This document shows positions 43,353 to 47,305 of a stretch of 47,305 bases of DNA, one piece after another (within the stretch, counting starts at the first letter, position 1; each line of letters opens with the position of its first letter). This DNA is from Gammaproteobacteria bacterium (lineage in GTDB: Bacteria > Pseudomonadota > Gammaproteobacteria > Steroidobacterales > Woeseiaceae). The DNA lies in contig JAOTYE010000026.1 of the NCBI GenBank assembly GCA_029862045.1, forward strand, positions 1 through 47,305, written 5' to 3'. Position numbers and translations under genes: made by a program. The notes under the pieces were generated by a model, which was given only the letters and a program-made list of their open reading frames with translations, was not told where the DNA came from and ran no database searches.

Positions 43353-46121
43353 ATGAGCAGTTTATCACGACAGACTATGTATGGATTTGTCAAAAACGGA
43401 CTTCGCAACGCGGCGCTGATAGTAACAGCGACAGCCATTGCTGCGTGCAGTAGTGGCGATGGCGTCAGCATTGGCACTGGTCAGGATCCCGATCCTGTCG
43501 TTATCGATTTCCCGATTGCATACATCAAGGCCCCGATCCCCACGGACGACAACGGCAACTTCGAGCAGACTGATCTGCGTGAGCAGATCACGTTCGATTT
43601 CGGTGCGGATCTGTTCTTTCGTGACCGTGCATCACCAAGTGCGGAAGCCATCAACATTACTGGCGAAATGACCCAGGGCCTGGCGGCCATCCGCGACGTC
43701 GAGATTGATTACGACGGGACCTCGTTGCTGTTCGCGATGCGCTTCCCGTTCGATCCCAACCTGGCCGAAGAAGATCTTCCGACCTGGAATATCTGGAAGT
43801 ACACGTTTGAGGGCGACGTGCTCGAGCGTCTAATCACGTCTAACCTGACGGCCGAGATTGGCCACGACATCATGCCGAAGTATTTGCCTGATGGCCGCAT
43901 TATCTTTTCGTCGACGCGGCAGCACCGGTCGCAAGCCATACTGCTTGACGAAGGCAAGCCTGGTTTCCCGGCGATGGACGAAGACCAGAATGAATTTACA
44001 TTTAATCTACACCTGATGAACGACGACGGCACAGGCCTCGAGCAGGTTACCTACAACCAGAGTCACGACCTCGACCCGGCGCCGCTGGCTAACGGTCAGA
44101 TCGTATTCAGCCGCTGGGACCATGCAGGCGCCAACAACGACGCGGTCAATCTGTATCGGATAAACCCCGACGGTGCGGGCCTCGAGCTGCTTTACGGGCA
44201 GCAGAGTCATGCGACTGGCACGAACGGCGATATCATACAGTTCACGCAGCCGCGCGAACTCGAAGACGGTCGTATCATGTCGTTGATCCGGCCGTTCACC
44301 GATACCGAAGGCGGCGGTGAACTCGTTGCAATCGATACACCGCAATATCTCGAGATCACGCAGCCCACTGCACCAAACATTGGCATCCTGAATGGACCGG
44401 CGCAGGAAGACGCGACGGTCAATAACGTTTCGACGATACCGGGTGAGCCTTCACGCGGCGGCCGATTTAGCTCGGTCTATCCGATCCTGGACGGCACCGG
44501 CCGCTTCCTGACGAGCTGGAGTCAGTGCCGCCTGCTCGAGCAGTTGATGGACGACGGTGACCCGCTCACCGACGATGTCGCAATTGTCCCTTGCACCGAT
44601 GATCGAGTTGCGAATCTGTTCGTGCAGCCGGATCCTGATAATCCTGTGACGCCCGATGTCGGCACGTTTGTTGTTGCGCCGCCGTTGTATGGCATATGGA
44701 TGTACGACCCGCGCGACGATACGCAGTTACCTGTTGTTACCGGTGAAGAAGGCTTCATATTTACCGAAGTTGTTGCGGCCGATCCGAAGATCGCGCCGCC
44801 CGTCGTGCTGGATGGCAGTGACATGTTCACTCTGGCGCCGACGCTTGCAGATAATGCGGAGGCAGTGCTCAACATTCGCAGCGTCTATGATTTTGATGGC
44901 GGCGCAATAGTCGATATCCCGACGATGGCCGATCCCACACAGACGCCAGCCGCAAATCGTCTGGCACGCTTCCTGCGTATCGAGAAAGCGGTATCGATAC
45001 CCGACGACGACCTTGTCGATCTTGACAACACAGATTTCGGCATAACCACAGCGTTTGGCATGAAAGAAGTGGTTGCCTATGCCATGATTGAACCCGACGG
45101 CTCCGTCATCACCAAGATTCCGGCGAATGTCGCGCTCGCGATCAGTGTGGTCGATGAGTACGGCAAGCGCATCACTGCGCGCCATCAAAACTGGATCACT
45201 GGCCGACCAGGCCAGGAAGTCAAATGTAATGGCTGTCACGTCGTGAACAGCGGTCTGTCACACGGTCGCTACGACGCGTTCGACTCTGCTTATGCCGGTG
45301 CGCCTTCGGGCTTGTTCGAATTCCCCGGAACACTCATGCAATGGTTCATTGCGGAGCCGGGCGAGACCATGGCCGAGGTTCGCGCGCGCGTAACTTGCTC
45401 AGACGGCAGCTGTTCATCTATCGAGCCGTCAATGAATGTCATATACCGTGATGTCTGGACTGCCGATCCGGTAATTGCTGCTGGCAACGTCGATATCGAC
45501 TATCTGTACACGGATTTGACGACGCAATCGCCCACGACGTTGGCATGTCAGCAAGACTGGCAAGCCCATTGCCGCAGTGTGATCAATTACGAGTCGGTCA
45601 TTCACCCGCTCTGGAGCCAGCCCCGCCCGCAGTTTGACGATGTGGGCGCGCCGATACTCGACGGCAACGGGGTGCAGATCGACATGCAGTGCACGCTGTG
45701 TCACACATTTCCTTACATCGATCCGGCCGATGGCGTCACTGTCATACCGCCGGCCGGCCAGCTCGAACTGACAGATGGACTTTCGATTGACGAGCCCGAT
45801 CACTTCCACGCCTATCGCGAGCTGTTAGTTACTGATAACCTTCAGGAAGTGGTAGGTGGCGCATTGGTCGATGTGCTACAACCGACAGGTCAGGTCGATA
45901 TCGACGGGAACCCGATACTCGACGTAGTTCCGATCGGCTCGCCGGCAAGCATTGCCGGTGCGAGGGCGTCTGGCGATTTCTTCGCGCGATTTGAAGATCC
46001 TGCTAATAACCCTACGGTTAATCACTACAACATTTTATCTGGCGCGGAGAGACGCTTAATTGCGGAATGGTTGGATGTCGGAGCTCAGTACTACAACAAT
46101 CCTTTCGACGTCCCGCAGTAA
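43353..46121 (+). CDS. HzsA-related di-heme lipoprotein with TolB-like propeller
   Basis: A 922-aa lipoprotein with lipobox AIAAC after a basic leader. The first half reads as TolB/WD-type propeller blades: DIMPKYLPDGRIIFSSTRQH, DLDPAPLANGQIVFSRWDHA, LYRINPDGAGLELLYGQQSH. Two c-heme sites follow: CNGCH (625-629) in KCNGCHVVNSGLSHGRYDAF and CTLCH (780-784) in MQCTLCHTFPYIDP. The arrangement resembles proteins named HzsA-related after the alpha subunit of hydrazine synthase; it does not imply anammox. The ATG at 43353 is used because GAGGTG (43341-43346) lies six bases upstream. It heads the rightward operon. Confidence 0.78.
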   Translation: MSSLSRQTMYGFVKNGLRNAALIVTATAIAACSSGDGVSIGTGQDPDPVVIDFPIAYIKAPIPTDDNGNFEQTDLREQITFDFGADLFFRDRASPSAEAINITGEMTQGLAAIRDVEIDYDGTSLLFAMRFPFDPNLAEEDLPTWNIWKYTFEGDVLERLITSNLTAEIGHDIMPKYLPDGRIIFSSTRQHRSQAILLDEGKPGFPAMDEDQNEFTFNLHLMNDDGTGLEQVTYNQSHDLDPAPLANGQIVFSRWDHAGANNDAVNLYRINPDGAGLELLYGQQSHATGTNGDIIQFTQPRELEDGRIMSLIRPFTDTEGGGELVAIDTPQYLEITQPTAPNIGILNGPAQEDATVNNVSTIPGEPSRGGRFSSVYPILDGTGRFLTSWSQCRLLEQLMDDGDPLTDDVAIVPCTDDRVANLFVQPDPDNPVTPDVGTFVVAPPLYGIWMYDPRDDTQLPVVTGEEGFIFTEVVAADPKIAPPVVLDGSDMFTLAPTLADNAEAVLNIRSVYDFDGGAIVDIPTMADPTQTPAANRLARFLRIEKAVSIPDDDLVDLDNTDFGITTAFGMKEVVAYAMIEPDGSVITKIPANVALAISVVDEYGKRITARHQNWITGRPGQEVKCNGCHVVNSGLSHGRYDAFDSAYAGAPSGLFEFPGTLMQWFIAEPGETMAEVRARVTCSDGSCSSIEPSMNVIYRDVWTADPVIAAGNVDIDYLYTDLTTQSPTTLACQQDWQAHCRSVINYESVIHPLWSQPRPQFDDVGAPILDGNGVQIDMQCTLCHTFPYIDPADGVTVIPPAGQLELTDGLSIDEPDHFHAYRELLVTDNLQEVVGGALVDVLQPTGQVDIDGNPILDVVPIGSPASIAGARASGDFFARFEDPANNPTVNHYNILSGAERRLIAEWLDVGAQYYNNPFDVPQ

Positions 46122-46872
46122 TTCGTCCGTCTGGTGTTCCTGCCTTATCGCTCTGGCGCTACTGGCATTCACACCCGGACACGCAGAGGCCGCCGACGAC
46201 GTACTACGAAAAGTGGCGGTTGCCGACCCGTATCTCGAAATGCATACGGGTCCCGGTCGCGGCTACCCGATATTTCACGTTGTCGATCGCGGCGAATCCG
46301 TTGAGATCGTATTGCAGCGTACCGATTGGTATCAGGTGCGTGCTGCCAATGGTGTCGAGGGCTGGGTCGATCAGGCGCAAATGGAACTCACACTCAAACC
46401 GGATGGTTCCGAGGTCGACTTCGCACAAGCCACGCTGGACGACTTCACCAACGCCAAATGGGAGGCCGGAATCCTGGCCGGAGATTTCGGCGGCGCCAAC
46501 ATCGTTTCGCTCTATGGCGGGTACTCGCTCAACCCGCATGTCTCGGTAGAGGTATGGGGTTCACAGATTTTGGGTAATTTTTCGAACGGCTGGATGGGCA
46601 GTGTTAACCTCGTTCATGAAACCTGGCCGGACTGGCGATTTTCCCCATTTTTTACCCTGGGTGCCGGCGTTATCCACACGTCACCCAAGTCGACGATCAT
46701 TCAGGGTGAGGATCGCACCGATCAGGTAGGTCACGTCGGCGCAGGCCTGCGTGTGTATGCGACTCGACGATTCTTGCTACGCGTCGAGTACAAGAGCTAC
46801 GTGGTATTCACGAGCCGTGATGAGAATGAGGAAGTAAGAGAATGGAAAGCCGGTTTCGCGTTCTTTTTCTGA
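46075..46872 (+). CDS. SH3 domain plus outer-membrane beta-barrel protein
   Basis: A 265-aa exported protein. The signal segment (CLIALALLAFTPGHAEA) follows a Ser/Thr-rich leader. A bacterial SH3 domain covers about residues 45-105 (YLEMHTGPGRGYPIFHVVDR, TDWYQVRAANGVEGWVDQAQ). The rest is an eight-strand-type barrel with alternating aromatic strands (IVSLYGGYSLNPHVSVEVWG, ...) ending in FAFFF. It resembles the outer-membrane barrel group common in myxobacteria. It overlaps the preceding gene by 47 bases and the next by 31. The start is ATG 46075 or TTG 46060. Confidence 0.75.
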   Translation: MSELSTTTILSTSRSNSSVWCSCLIALALLAFTPGHAEAADDVLRKVAVADPYLEMHTGPGRGYPIFHVVDRGESVEIVLQRTDWYQVRAANGVEGWVDQAQMELTLKPDGSEVDFAQATLDDFTNAKWEAGILAGDFGGANIVSLYGGYSLNPHVSVEVWGSQILGNFSNGWMGSVNLVHETWPDWRFSPFFTLGAGVIHTSPKSTIIQGEDRTDQVGHVGAGLRVYATRRFLLRVEYKSYVVFTSRDENEEVREWKAGFAFFF

Positions 46873-47305
46873 TCGCCCTGGTGATCACGCTTTCGGGCTG
46901 TGCTGCCACGAAGAACCTGTTCGGCATAGGTGACGAAGAGGCGCCACCGCCTTCGTCCGAGCCACCGGGACAAGTGATTGACCCTCAGGTGGAACGCCGC
47001 GAGATCAAGGAACCGGCAATCGATCGCGAGGACTTCGAGGTCGGTGCGTTTGTCGGCATCATGAATATCGAGGACTTTGGCAGCGACACGGTCTACGGCG
47101 TGCGCCTCGCGTACCATGTCACCGAGGGCTTCTTTGTTGAGGCGACGGCGGGGCAATCGAAAGCAAGCCTGACGAGCTTCGAGGTTCTCTCCGGGGGCGC
47201 CAGATTGTTCGATGACCGCGACTTGACCTACTACAACCTCAACCTCGGCTACAACATCCTGCCTGGTGAGGTGTTTGTTGGCGAAGGTCGCGCCTATAAC
47301 ACCAA
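46842..47305 (+). CDS. Lipoprotein beta-barrel protein (3' end outside window)
   Basis: At least 154 aa, running off the end of the window. The ATG at 46842 has GAGGAAG seven bases upstream. It is a lipoprotein (lipobox LSGC, Cys20) with a Pro/Glu linker (EEAPPPSSEPPGQVIDPQ). Barrel strands follow: FEVGAFVGIMNIEDFGSDTV, GVRLAYHVTEGFFVEATAGQ, LTYYNLNLGYNILPGEVFVG. These strands look like those of the previous gene's barrel, so the two may be paralogous partners. It overlaps the upstream gene by 31 bases, indicating coupled translation. Confidence 0.8.
   Translation, partial: MESRFRVLFLIALVITLSGCAATKNLFGIGDEEAPPPSSEPPGQVIDPQVERREIKEPAIDREDFEVGAFVGIMNIEDFGSDTVYGVRLAYHVTEGFFVEATAGQSKASLTSFEVLSGGARLFDDRDLTYYNLNLGYNILPGEVFVGEGRAYNT

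Noticed and set aside
43353..46121. True hydrazine synthase (anammox)
   Set aside because: No beta/gamma subunit or other anammox gene is present; only a family-level resemblance remains.

Overview
The window looks like a chromosomal segment of a free-living, aerobic, probably marine gammaproteobacterium. The evidence is a proteobacterial GroEL, a TonB-dependent receptor, MsrPQ, FdxA, Lol-type lipoproteins, a C4 DksA/TraR-like protein and a canonical gammaproteobacterial-type LexA box. Coding density is high. A Woeseiaceae-like heterotroph is my guess; the sequence alone does not prove it. I see no tRNA, rRNA, CRISPR array, transposase or prophage.

Layout. 1-7.5 kb: the 3' end of groL, a TonB-dependent receptor, a translationally coupled acyl-CoA synthetase / amino-acid dehydrogenase pair, a small antisense-overlapping ORF and an Hsp20 gene. 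7.5-10.4 kb: msrPQ (periplasmic methionine sulfoxide repair), an epoxide hydrolase and a DksA/TraR-like gene. 10.4-14 kb: a T-box riboswitch reading an isoleucine codon, followed by an IleS2-type isoleucyl-tRNA synthetase with a swapped GIHH signature. 14-20 kb: an unknown small protein, a SRPBCC-GyrI protein, murI, and two lipoprotein metalloproteins (M49-like and DUF885). 20-26 kb, minus strand: SMP-30-like protein, folE, msrA, an M23 peptidase, a TPR/TonB-C protein and a LexA-boxed radical SAM gene. 26-37 kb: transporters (ZnT9-like CDF, MscS, EamA), a Yellow/MRJP-like propeller, a rhomboid, an MBL-fold hydrolase, FdxA, a haloalkane dehalogenase, an HSL-type esterase and a composite methyltransferase.

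37-47.3 kb holds the least understood block: two divergent gene sets around an AT-richer 0.8 kb control region. Leftward are a DUF1592/DUF1588-like c-type cytochrome, a lipoprotein with two repeated CxxCH...HNCW modules plus a LamG-like domain, and a Tat-exported DUF1501-like protein. Rightward are a two-heme HzsA-related propeller lipoprotein, an SH3-plus-beta-barrel protein and a second lipoprotein barrel cut by the window end. I infer one envelope-spanning redox system of unknown substrate.

Across the window, four intergenic copies of an imperfect palindrome occur right after gene ends. Their loop edges are conserved, while the arms differ between copies but remain self-complementary. Two copies carry different inserts at the loop centre. 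I consider this repeat family, the T-box/IleS2 pair and the divergent heme cluster the three most interesting signals.
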